From Pseudozyma flocculosa PF-1 (Eukaryota > Basidiomycota > Ustilaginomycetes > Ustilaginales > Ustilaginaceae): 64,000 bases of DNA. The position numbers and the translations under genes were made by a program. Positions 51,617 through 62,799 of the stretch are shown here, in pieces. The notes under the pieces are model-generated. The model had not been told where the DNA came from. It ran no database searches and saw nothing but the letters and a program-made list of their open reading frames with translations. The stretch lies in contig NW_006920897.1 of assembly GCF_000417875.1 (NCBI RefSeq), forward strand, positions 1 to 64,000, given 5' to 3'. Numbering within the stretch: the stretch's first letter is position 1; the number at the start of each line of letters is the position of its first letter.

Positions 51617-53594
51617 GCCCAGGGAGATGGACCGGACAGCGGGACAGTCGGCACCGCGTCGTCGAGGGTGGCGGTATTTGGATGGAGAAGGAGGTGGATG
51701 AGAGATCGACGGACGATGCGTACCGACGGACCAGGCAGGGAATTGCAGAGCGCCACTTGGTGTTACCGCTTCCGATGATGCGAGCCGGGTGTGTGTCTGC
51801 GTGTCTCGGCGCCGTGTGTGTACACATCGAGCAGGTCCTGCACCTTGATCCGAGAGGCGAGGGTTGGCGATCGCCTGCGCGGCCGGATGAGACGCTGCAA
51901 GTGCAAGACGAGCCACGACCTCGCCTTGGCTGGCCGCACCCGAGTCTTTGACATCGTCTTGGCTTCGACGATCGTTCGGATCTGGCGTTGCAAGTTTCTG
52001 TGGCCTTCAGAGCAGCGGCAGGGTCCATCGCTTTGGTCAACGGGGACGATGGGGCATCGAGGCAGATAGTCGTGAGAACGGGTCGGCGGCTCGTTGTCGA
52101 GGAGCATCGCGGCGGCGGCGCGCGAAGGAAAATTTGGATGGAGCCAAGTTAACCCCTATCCACCGACCGATCGAGGAGATACGGTGGTGCGTGCATGCAT
52201 GCCAACGGTCGCGCCTTGAGTCGAGTGGGCGAGCGTGGCTTGACGGAGAAGACTAGGGTAGGGCCGGGTAGGGTAGGGTAGACGAGCAGCCTACCGAACG
52301 AGTGGCAGGCCAGGCCAGGCTAGGCTAGGGGCCAGCTGGTCTCGCCGAGGCCGAGCGACGCACCGCCCAAGCCTGGTTGCCTGCCTACCTCGTATCGTCG
52401 AGCTCGAGCGACATGATTTGGAGAGGCCGTGCAGGGTGGCCGATGCAGCCACACTCGGACGGACGCTATCACGAGCCAACGCCACCAGGCCAACAAGGGC
52501 AGCCATCGTTCTGCAGCGCACCGTACCGTACCTTTTTTTCCAGGCCGGCTGGCTTCGCTGCGTCAAGCACGCCCTCGACCTGCAGCAGTCGAGCACCGCC
52601 ACACCGACGGCCAAGCAAGGGCCTACAGCGACGTGCTGCCCAGCCAGCCAGCCAGCCAACAGGTATCACGCACCGCCAGGCTGTACGGCTGGCCTCTCGG
52701 CATGCAGGCACTCAAGCGTTTGGCGGGCGCACAGTCGAGCCCCTTGCTGGCTGCATCACCACCACCACCACCACCACCACCACCACCGCCGCCATCAATA
52801 CCACCACCGACCATCGACGTCGAATCGTCCCACACCTCACCCTACTACCACCCCCCTGGAAACTCGCTGCAAAGCGCTGCACCGCGCTGCACCCTTGCTT
52901 GCTTGCTGCTTGCTTGTTTCTGTACCGCCGCTGCTCTGACAGCGACAGCAGCTCAGGCAGGGTATGCACTGCTCTGTCCGATGCCGGGTCGGGTTGTCAC
53001 GTCGGGTACGGATGTCTAGGCCTCGACCTGCCGGCCTGCCAACAAAACCCCACGCACGCCAGGCTAGGCTGAGCTGGGCTGCGCTGGTCGGCGAGGCTTC
53101 CCGGACGGCGTCGGCACCCTTGCTTGCTGCTACCAGCCCGCAGGTTCAAAACCACCGACACGCTCCAAGAGCAGAGCCAGGAGGGTGACGAGCGTCTACG
53201 CTACGCCGAGCACGCCGCCGCATCGTCGCACGACCTTGATCGCCTCTCTCTCTGGCTTTCTCCTTTGCTCTGCTCGACCACCAACCCGCATCTTGGCCAG
53301 ATCGTCGCTCTTGGACCCACCCTTTCCCTGTTCCCCCTTCCCTCTTCTCTTCTTCCACTTGTCCAGTTCCCTCATCGTGCTCGCCTTTCCCAGCCTGACC
53401 CCAACTGTCCCTACCTCGCTCCCCGTCTTGCCGTTCCAGTCCTTCCCTGCTCCCAACCCTGCACACGCCTGCCCGCCTTCTCCACCACGCTCCAGATCAG
53501 CGCTTGCACAGCCTCCATCGATCTCGCACGGCGATTTCTGACACCCATCCTCTGCGCATACACGGCACGGGCTGAACCGCCCCGCACGGGCAAG
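51617..53594. other. Intergenic region between TEL1 and the MIF4G gene
   Basis: These 2 kb hold no gene I can support. They include a GGGTA-type repeat (52253-52282), GCCAGGC/GCTAGGC short repeats (52305-52330), a CCA microsatellite (52756-52787) and a pyrimidine-rich leader before the next start codon. Confidence 0.5.
52756..52787. repeat. (CCA)n microsatellite
   Basis: About ten CCA units, open in all frames as poly-His, poly-Pro or poly-Thr. These explain spurious reading frames in this region. Confidence 0.95.
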
Positions 53595-56500
53595 ATGGAG
53601 GTAGCCAGGGGACCCCTGGACTTCTCTTCCTCGAGTCCGGTCCGCCGCACTACCATCACGCCATCGACCCACACCGGTCGAAGCAAGCTGCCCCTCCTCA
53701 CCAAGACGGCCCATCAGATCAGCTCCAGCCCGCTCCGAGCCTCACACATGGCTCCAGGCCGCCGCGCTAGGCTCGACGAGCATGGCGACGCCAAGCAGAC
53801 TACCGCGCGCGGCCAGGTCGGCGCCGTCACTCCGGCTCGATCCAAGCCTCGACCCTCGCTTCGCAACCTCTTCGTGGCGCCACAAAGACCTCTCACGTCT
53901 GCTGCTCCGCCTCCCATCGCTCCTCTGCCGCATGGAGGTATGCTAGTCGGGCTGCAAGACCCGCTCCAGATCAAGGCCGCCGTGCATTCGGACATTGTGG
54001 ACGTCAAGCCATCACGCATCATCGCACCGGCCCCCACCACTCGCAAGGCGATCCCCCTGTCCTTTCGCTTCAGCAAGGCGAGCAACAGCAAGGCGAGCCG
54101 GGCTGATGGCCCGTCGAATCCTCAGCAGACGCAGCCACAGCCCTCGGACCCCCCCTCAAGCCTGGTGCTCTGCTCATCGGACGACGGACCGACCGAGGCT
54201 GACCGTCACCTAGCTCCAATCTCTCCTCTTCCCCGGATCGACAACGATAGCCAACTCCATCCGCTCCAGTACAGGACCCCGCACCCGCTGGGCGATGCAA
54301 AGGCCGCCGAGGTCCGAGTTCAGCTGCTGGGCGCCAAAGTCGAGTCACGGGACGGTGGAACCCAACCCAAAGGCACACTGACAGGCGACTACACTTCCTC
54401 AGCCCTGCGATACGACAACGTCCGTCACAGCGACGGAGCTGGACAGCTTCGGAACGCCCTAGACCCGGGTGCCTCCTCGCAGCAGGCTGATACCGAGACG
54501 AGAGGCGCGACAGCCGGCACTCTCGACCCGGCATCCCGACCTTCCCCTGCAGGGCAGCACAGCCCGAGCTTCAATGCCGACATTCGACCCTTGAGCCCGC
54601 CGTTGCAAATCAGCCCGCTCATGACCTCAGACGACATCTCCACCACTCTCGAGCTCGCAACTTCATCCTCTTCCGACGACGGCCCCGTCGCTCAAGACAT
54701 CGCTTCACGGCTCTATTCAGGTATGTCGACGTCTCAGCCGCCATACATCGGTCAGTCGACGGTGCAGCATCGCTTACCCTCCCTCTTCTGCCCCTCTGCA
54801 GTCGAAAGCTCCGCCCGAGGACAGACTTTGCCAGCATCGAAGAGCTCCAGCCGTCTTTCGGTGCCGCCTCTGACGAAGGGAGAAATCGACCTTCGCCCTG
54901 GCTCAGCGAGCAAGATCAGCAACTCGGGTTCCCCCTCGCGAACCGCCTGCCTGCCTTCACCAGTGCGGCCCGCTGCCGACAGCCGGAGCTGTTCGTGTCG
55001 GCCACCTATCAGCTTCGGCACCGTCCCGGCCCCTCCGTGCAGCTGCAGAGGCATCAGCATCCCGGCCGCGTCCACAGACCGCATGTTCTGCAGCACTTCG
55101 TCTGTCGTTTTCGGCAGCGACGCAGAGCGACGCGACGAATACCAGATGGTCCGTCGCGACATCCGCCAGGTCTGCGTCCCGAGCATCAGCATCACCCACG
55201 CTCCGCTCGAATCGATCGCTTCCAGCACGGACACGCAACTGCTCCGCCGGGCCTTCTTCGACTTCCAGCCGAAGCTTCTCGAGGATCGCGCAGATGAGGC
55301 GCAGCTACTTCGCCATTTCCCCTCGGCAGCTCTTCCGCGCACGACGCAGGTCGGATCCTCAGAGGCGATGTCTATGGTCGATGAGCCTTCTTCCACCGAC
55401 GTCGAAGCTTCTCAAGGCGAGGAAGCTCCTTTCGGAAGTATGAGCGAGGACGCCGCCAGCGAGTGGGATGAAGGCCTCGCCTTGCTGATCCGGATCCGCA
55501 ACCTACAAGATGCCCGGGCGTTCTTCGAGCTATCGAGGGAGATCGACGATTGTCTCAGCGACTTTCTCAACTTCAAACAGCCTCGCCACCTCGACAAGAC
55601 GTTTGAACGCCTCGTCATGCTCATCACCCTTGCCTCTCGACGCGAGCTCCAAGTGGCAAGCCCCGCTTCCCTTCGTCCCCGCGCGGGCGTGGTAGACATC
55701 TCGGCCATGTCGCCGCCAAGTCTCCGAGGGGAGCAGCTCTTCCTCTCCGAGCCGATGCAGCGAGCGCTGCCCGACGAAGAGCTGCGCGCCCGCAAGGCCT
55801 CGGCAGAGGCTTTCCTGCACCTTCAAGCCGTGGAGAAGCTCTGCGACATCCTCGTCAGTGGGTTCAGCTGCCTTCTCGCCGAGTGAGTAGGACGGCGATG
55901 CGAGACTTTCCGCGTCGTAAGACGACCGCCCACATTGCCAGCAGTGCTGACCCTTTTGCGGCGACGCCGTCTCTCCTTCCCCTCCTCCAGCGTCATGATG
56001 CCGCATCACGGTCCCGCCGCCATGGCGCGACTCTGCGACACGCTTGATAGGCGGCTGGATGCGGCCATCGCCTCGGACGTCAAGGCTAGCCCAGGATCGC
56101 ACGGGACCGGAGTTCAATCATCGCAGCACCCGATGGGCCGCAAGGGCACCTGCGCCTCGGGCATGCCGAAGCCGTCATCAGTCTTGCTCGAAGGCTTGCA
56201 AAACGAGTTCGAAAAGGCACTGGAGCGCGGCTACCTGATCCGCGATCGCGTCAGCCGACTCACCGTCGGATCTGGAGCTCCTCGTCGGAAGCTCAGCGTG
56301 GCTCCCGAGCCAAGCCTGGCCCGGGAGGAGCATCACCTCGACAAGCTACGTCGCATCAGGCAGGATGGCCTGACCAACGAAGAGCGGAGGGACATGGAGT
56401 TCAAGACGGCGGCACGCGGCAGCCCGCGGCACATGTTTATGCCGATCGATACGGTGCGCTTCCTCGGCGAGCTCTACAAGCTGGGCCTGCAGCCTCTGAG

Positions 56501-57206
56501 CAGCGTCCGCGACTGGCTGCAGCGGCTGCTCTACGACACCGCCCGGCCGGAGCTGCCGTCGGTGTGGGAGCTCGAGTGCGCCTGCGCCTTGCTCATCACC
56601 TGCGGTCAGTCGCTCGAGAGCGACAGCAGGACCAAACGCGACGGCCGGCCGGGCCCGCCGATCCAGCTCAGTCCGGCTGATCGCATCCACCTCCGCCTTC
56701 TCCAGACGCCCTCGAAGTCGTCGCTGCCGGTCGAGGGACTCCTCAACAGCGGCCCTTCTGGCCACCCAGTCTCTCCAGGCCGTAAGGACAGCGCGCCCGC
56801 CTCTCACTGGATCCGCTGCCCGCCGACTCCGAGTCCAGGCCGGAAAGCGAGCCTCTTTAGCCCGGAGAAGCGGCACGCAGCCCGTTCAAGCGGTCTCGAT
56901 ATTCGGCGCTCCGGCGTCGATGGCCCCGCCACTACTCCTTCTGCAGCGCAGTCTAGAGCGGTCGGAGATGGCAGGGACGGTGCGCGGCTGCTCCAGCAGG
57001 CCATGGACCGGCTCGAAGAGCTCTGCAAGCGCAACGAGTATGCCCACGAAGTCAAGGAGTGGATCCGCGCCGTCGTCGAGCTGCGCAGGTGCGGATGGCG
57101 TCCTCCGGCCCGTCCGGCAGCCAAGCAGGCCAGCCGCTCGGTTCCACCCGCCAACGCCACCGCCACCACCCTGCCGTCGCAGCGTCAGGAGAAACAACGG
57201 GACTGA
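53595..57206 (+). CDS. MIF4G-domain protein, eIF4G-like
   Basis: MIF4G HEAT domains act as scaffolds in translation initiation, NMD or mRNA decay. Exons 53595-55882 and 55991-57206 (GTGAGT/CAG) join to about 1167 residues. The N-terminal 620 residues are Ser/Pro-rich and mostly disordered. A helical segment (about 625-760) reads EWDEGLALLIRIRNLQDARAFFELSREIDDCLSDFLN and continues to the exon junction; it could be the first MIF4G helices. The clear signature is in exon 2: LTNEERRDMEFKTAARGSPRHMFMPIDTVRFLGELYKLGLQP (about 890-930), LPSVWELECACALLITCGQSLES and, after a low-complexity insert, AMDRLEELCKRNEYAHEVKEWIRAVVELRRCGWRP (to about 1131). That is the order in eIF4G. No eIF4E-binding motif was recognised. 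A further 81-base intron (54721-54801) is possible in phase and would shorten the disordered part by 27 residues. Confidence 0.7.
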
Positions 57207-58134
57207 AGCGGCGATTGCCATGTTCGTCGGAGCGGGCGAGAAAAGAGGGCAGGAGGGGCCAGGAGGGAAGGGACAGACAAGAACATCAGCGCGCGCGATC
57301 CACACTTTGACTTCCATAGAGACGAGACTCGTCACAGACGCCCCTTTGGCCCTCCCCAAAACCCCGCATCGAGTGTCTATAGAGGAGGAAGAGCGGGTTC
57401 CAATTCGATGGCGACACGGACGGCGCCCGACAAAGTCCGGAAACGTGGGCTGCGCGGCGCTGCGCACCTGAAACGAAGTGTCCCCGCTCTGGACGCCGAC
57501 GAGGCCGTCGTGTGCCTTTTCGCGCTCGCCGAAACTGGTTTCGACGCGACGAAGAGCGACGCTTCGACGACCGGTGGGTGGCACGGCACGTAGAGGCATC
57601 CTTGCAGCGCATTGCGCTGCACCCCATTCGGATTCGCAACAGAAAGAGGGGGGAATCATCGTTGCGCCGCCTCGCCTCGATTCCGACTTGGCCCCCATCG
57701 TGGTGCAGCGACGCGTAGCAGAGGGCTGTAGCCCATGCATTGTCAGAGGCACGCCGGGATGTCAGAACGGGGATGGTGTGGCAGCTTGCTAGGACAGAGT
57801 GAGGGGGGAACGATGGAACGTCGATGGTATGGATGCGCATGGCAGGGCGAAATGGGCTCGATGACGGAGTACAGGGCGGTCGTGTACCGCTGTGGCACCC
57901 CGCCTCTGAAGATAGCTGGGTCGAGGGAGGAGGCCTTCCAGTGCTGAAAGGCAGGCGCGACACGGCGTCGTGGCTCGGGCCCGAAACGCCCACGTCGACC
58001 GAGGAATCAAGACGACAAAGGCGATCAAGACGAGCCTAGACGATGGTCGTAACGAAAAGAGGTACGCGGAATCGAGCGTCGGCCGGCACGACGCGACGCG
58101 ATGAGGCCACGTCCGGCGCCGCCGCCGCCGCCGC
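57207..58134. other. Intergenic region between convergent MIF4G and RdRP genes
   Basis: This is the 3' flank of both genes. No motif-bearing open frame was found on either strand. Confidence 0.5.
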
Positions 58135-61100
58135 CTAACGACCCGGGGGTTTCTTGAGTCTACAGTGCAGCCACGCCTCCTTTCTGACGGTGACGGACCT
58201 CCCCGTCTCTTTGGCCTTGAGGACGAGCAAGTCCCTCCATGCGAGCTCAAAGAGGTCGCGGATCTTGTGCGGAGACCAGTTGTACCGCGACAGGCACCAC
58301 GAGTAGGCGTACGAGGCGCGGAGCCGCTGCAGCCGCTCCACCTCTTCGCGGTCCAGCCCGCGCAGGTAGCCCTGCAGCTCGAGCGGCCATGCGTGGAAGA
58401 CCTGTACCAGCTCGTCGATCGTGTCGTATGCCCGTGGCGCCATTGGAGGGACGAAGGCAAAGCTGATCTCCGTCGACGATGACGACCCGTCGGCGAGGCC
58501 GGGGACCGGGGCGAGCTGCGAAGAGACAGAAGAAGAGATGAGGGTGCCTGTTGCGCTCCCGCTCGATACGGCCGCCGTCGATGGCGTCGAAACGGAGGTA
58601 GAGGCGGAGGTCGAGGGAAAGAGGATCGACGTCTCGGGCGTATCGCCCGCCTCGGTCGACGAAGACGACGGCGGAGGGTAGCATCGCGCATCGACAAACT
58701 CGTCGTCGCCATCGCCATCGTCCTCGAGCTCGGCGATGGCCGTCGCGCTAAGGCGGGCGTGGGCTCCGTGTTCGACCTCCTCAATCTTGGCCAGCGCCGA
58801 CGGGTCGCGCAGCAGAGCCTCCCAGCCGTCGTCGCTGCTCTCGAGCGCTTCATCGAACAAAGTTCCGGCATCCGACCGGGTCCTCGTCAGCTTGCCACTG
58901 CCGCCCCTGTGCTCGGCACTCGCGCCGATCTCGTCCCGCTGCGACGAAGGAGGAAAGGGCGCCGACTTGGTCCTCTGCATCGACTTGGCGCCTCGCGCGT
59001 TTCGCTGCTTGGGCTTGCGCCTCACGTCGGCCTTGCCGCCGCGCCCGCCGGCGGCGATGGCAGCCTTGCCCTCCCGCTCGTAATCGCTCGCCAATTGTCG
59101 GTTGGTCAGGCGAACGCTCTCGAGCACAAAGTCGACGTGCCGGCAGATGGCGTCGACCAAGTGTTGCTCGAGGCGGCCCTTCTCCATGGCCTCTTTCCAC
59201 GGCCGCGAAAGCGCGACATCCTCGTCCAGGCGAGCACCTTCCAGGATGTTGAGCCGCAGACGCAGCTGTGCCTTGAGCTCGATGCAGTGCTTCTGTGCCT
59301 GCTCGTGCAGGATGTCGAGGATGCACGGAGGCAGCCGCGCCGCTCTCTTGACGGTCGGCAGCCGGTCGCCATCGTAGATGAACGCATTCCTCTTGCGGAG
59401 GTCCTCGAGGCCATCGTCCTTGACGCCCCAAGGGGGCAGCTGGAGGTTGAAGCGTCTCGAGTCGGCCCGGTAGACGTCCTCCTTGAGCTCGAGGCCCGTC
59501 TTGGACGAGTCCATGCACTGGTTGAAGGTGTGGGCGAGCGAGACGGCCTCTGCGCTGTCGCAGCCGTACCGGTAGCTCGCGACCAGGTGCATGTTGCCGT
59601 AGAAGCCCTTGAGCTGACGGGCGAACAGCGACTTGATCAGCAGCTGGGTCAGCTCGTCGTCTCGCTCCCCGGTCGGCTTGTCCCGGTGGCGATCGAGAAA
59701 GTCGGCGACCGCCACGTTGTTGTCGACGAACCTGGCCTTGAGCTTGGGGGTGAGGTCGGCAAAGTGCTCCGGTGCGTTGCGAAAGGGCTCGACGAGGCGC
59801 GGGTCCCAGAAGCAGCGCACGAGGTCGCCGTCGTAGTCTCCGCCGCTCAGCAGGTCCGCCAGCGGCCGTTTGCCCTTGGTCGAAAAGACGACGACGTCCT
59901 GGAAGACGGCCAGCTCCGGCCTGACCACGGCTCGGACCTTTTGGATGTCGGTGGGTAGGAGGCAGGGGTGGCGAGTCACAAGGACATCGCCCTCGGGCAC
60001 GTGGTGGATCCGCAACTTGGTGTCCGGGTCGACGACGCCTTCGATGCTGAAGCGGAACTGCATCTCGCCCTCCTCCAGCACGCCCGTCGGGTCCGGCATG
60101 CACATTGCCTCGGCGCTGCGCTCCAGGGGGATGGCAAAGTTCCTGAGGACGCGGGTCATCTCCAGATCGGCGATGGAGAAGATCTCGTCGGCAAGGTAGC
60201 GGTTTTCGGTCGGACGGAAGCCGGCCATCAGCAGTTCGTAGGCGCACTCTGCCCGGCGCAGTGGTCGGCTGGACCACAGATGGTAGCCGTCGTGGGAAAA
60301 GAAGCTGTCCTGCCCGTCGGAGCGGCGAGCGTCGTTGCGATCGTCGTCCGTGCGAGAGATGAGGCCGTGTGCGCGCTGGGCCGACATCTCCATCGAGCGC
60401 TTTACGCGGCCGATCGCGACGCCGGCGCAGTCGTCGACCTCCTTGGCAAGGTTGATCAAGACCTCGCCGTCGCCGGCGTCCACGTTGGCGAAGAGTTCGA
60501 CGATGGTGGACAGGTGGTCGCGCTGCAGCGCCATAAAGGTCTCGTTCGGCACCCCGCCGTGACTCATGACCATGAGGATCTGCTGGCTCAGCGTCGAGGG
60601 CAGGGTCGTCTTGGCGTTGGTGAGAAGATCGATCACCTTATGGCAGGGGTCGCAGTCGTCAAAGTTGGGCAGCTTGAGCTTGTTCTGGCTGCTTCGGACG
60701 TGGATGACCCGGGGTGCGTTGGCATCGTAGCGCTGATCCGTATTGGGGACAAGGAACCAGACGCCCTTGGCGCCGGCGACGCGGGCCTGGACTGCCGACG
60801 GTAGCGTCGGATAGTTGAGCCGATCGGCCATTGCCTTGAACACCGAGTACGACGCCGAGGCCGCACCGTCAGTCATGACGCGTCGAGAGCCGCGGCCTTC
60901 GTACACGTCGCCCAGGACGTCATCCTCGTAGACGATCTCGTCGACGAGTACAGCCGGCGTCGAGATGGAGATGGCGAGGAGCATCCTCTGGAGATACTTG
61001 CCCAGCGTGCTGCCGCTGTTTTCCTCCCAAGGGCCGTGGTGATCGTAAAGCGAGAAGACGCTGCGCAGCTCCAGGGGGTAGAATGACGGATACATCTCGT

Positions 61101-62799
61101 CGACCTGCAGCAGCCAGATGGCGCTCTCCTTGACCAGGCAGGGGCGGAAGATGCGGCCGAGGATGTGGAAGGGTCGCAGGAGAAAGTCGCGGAAATCGCG
61201 CTCGGCCTCCTTGCTCGGGTCGTACCGCTGCAGCGACTTGAGCAGCGACGGCGCCACCTTGAGCCGAATGAAACGCTCGCTCCCAAATCGCCTCGTCAGG
61301 CGGCAGCTGGCACCGAGCCGAGGGGGCAAGAGGCGAACTTCGAACTTGACATCCTGCGTAACGGCGGAAGGTTTCCAGCCCTTGTGCTGGGCCCCCTCCG
61401 CCAGCGCCACCTGCGCTTCAAAGTGGACTTTGCCGCCAAACCAGTCATCTCTCGGGTCCGGGCTCGCTCCCACGCCGGCAACCGGGGACCGACGGAGAGC
61501 CTGATTCTCGCGATCGAGCTCGGCGTGCGTGTCGGCCTCTTGCTGCGAAATGGTCTGCCACGCGGGTAGCCATATCTGCTCAGCATCGTCCCACAGCTTG
61601 GCCTGCACTTGACGGTCGTAGAACTGGCGCATCGAAGCAAGGCTCGACTCGGATCGGAGCGCGCCGATGCCGTCGACAATGTTGATGTTGTCCCATGTGA
61701 TCCAGCCATCGGACACGAGGGATGCCAGGAAGAATTGGGTGCCCCACGGCACACCGCTGCGGCCGTCGGACTGCCTTTGCATAATCTTAAGTCGGTGTAA
61801 GGCAGGGACGACGTCGTTGACTGCGGCGGGCATCCTGCAGGTCGGATCGGAAGTCGGTCCTGCGGACGCTCCGGCCTTGTTGAGCGCGGGCATCTTTGTC
61901 GCAGCCACCGGGGCCAACGCGGGCAGCGGCCGCCGCTGCGGCTCCGGCGTGCAGATCTCCGAGTCCGGACCAGGCCTATGAGAGGCTGGATCAACGCGGG
62001 TCGCCGGCGCCTTGGACTGGTCGGAGCGAAGCGATAGCTTGGCAGTGACTCCGGTCAGCGTGTCCTGCGCGCGATCAAGACGCGCTGCAGTGGAAGCCTC
62101 ACCGGCTCGAGTGCGTTGCGGCCTGCCGCGCGCGGCAAACGAGCCGCGGCTGGCTAGGAGGCGAGCAGCGGTTCCGCGCTTGTCGGTCGGCGAAGGAGAG
62201 CGTGCCGGCAAGGTGCGTTGATCAAGGGTGCGGATCCGCTTGCCTGGCGAGACTTCGAGCTCGGAGCCGGGGGACGAATCGTCGTACGGCGTCGACGGCG
62301 AGCGGCGCTTGTTGGAGGCAGAGCTGGCGGTGCAGCTTGTGATTACAGCCGTCGTCGATGTGAGCTTCGATGACGAGCTGGAAGGCGGACTAGGCGTCTT
62401 GGAAGGAGGTGCGCGCGAGGCGTCGATGCGGGAGGCTGCCAGGGAGATGTTTGAGAGTCAAGTTTAGGACACGGCGAGGCTCATGAGTTGTTCAGCTGAA
62501 GATCAGGGACGCTGGGCAAGGCGGGCGACTGTGGCTTGCTACCTACGCTGCTCGTCCAGTCTGGATCGGTACAGGAGGGTCGCGAGGCCGGCATCGAAGC
62601 GCCTGCGCGGAGCGGCCTTTTCCTCGTCGTCGGAGAGCGGTAAGAGGTCCCTCTGGAGGGTTTTGAGGAGAGCGAAGAATTCGTGCTTTGTGGCCTGATC
62701 GTCTCCGGAGAGAAGGGCGAGGAGGGCAGCTTCCCTCGCCGAGGAGATGGCGTGGAACTTCCTGAGCTGATCGAGGGTGGATCGAGGCGTCCTTTGCAT
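58135..62799 (-). CDS. RNA-dependent RNA polymerase (RNA-silencing type)
   Basis: Cellular RdRPs make double-stranded RNA from aberrant or repeat transcripts for Dicer, feeding Argonaute. Exon 1 (62799-62547, starting MQRTPRSTLDQLRKFHA) and exon 2 (62435-58135) join through GTAGGT and CAG in phase, giving about 1517 residues. After a disordered Ser/Pro/Arg-rich segment come a PWGTQFFLASLVSDGWI block and the RdRP fold: FRDFLLRPFHILGRIFRPCLVKESAIWLLQVDEMYPSFYPLE, DGAASASYSVFKAMADRLNYPTLPSAVQARVAGAKGVWFLVP, ILMVMSHGGVPNETFMALQ, the segment LVTRHPCLLPTDIQKVRAVVRPEL and the catalytic loop LLSGGDYDGDLVRCFWD (about residues 943-959). The three Asp of DxDGD are present, with Tyr at the second position. 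The C-terminal 150 residues include a helical block (ELAWRDLLVLKAKETGRSV). With Argonaute it supports a working silencing pathway. Confidence 0.93.

Noticed and set aside
52377..53072. Three overlapping open frames upstream of the MIF4G gene
   Set aside because: They are created by the CCA microsatellite and surrounding GC-rich sequence, and no frame shows protein-like composition outside the repeat.
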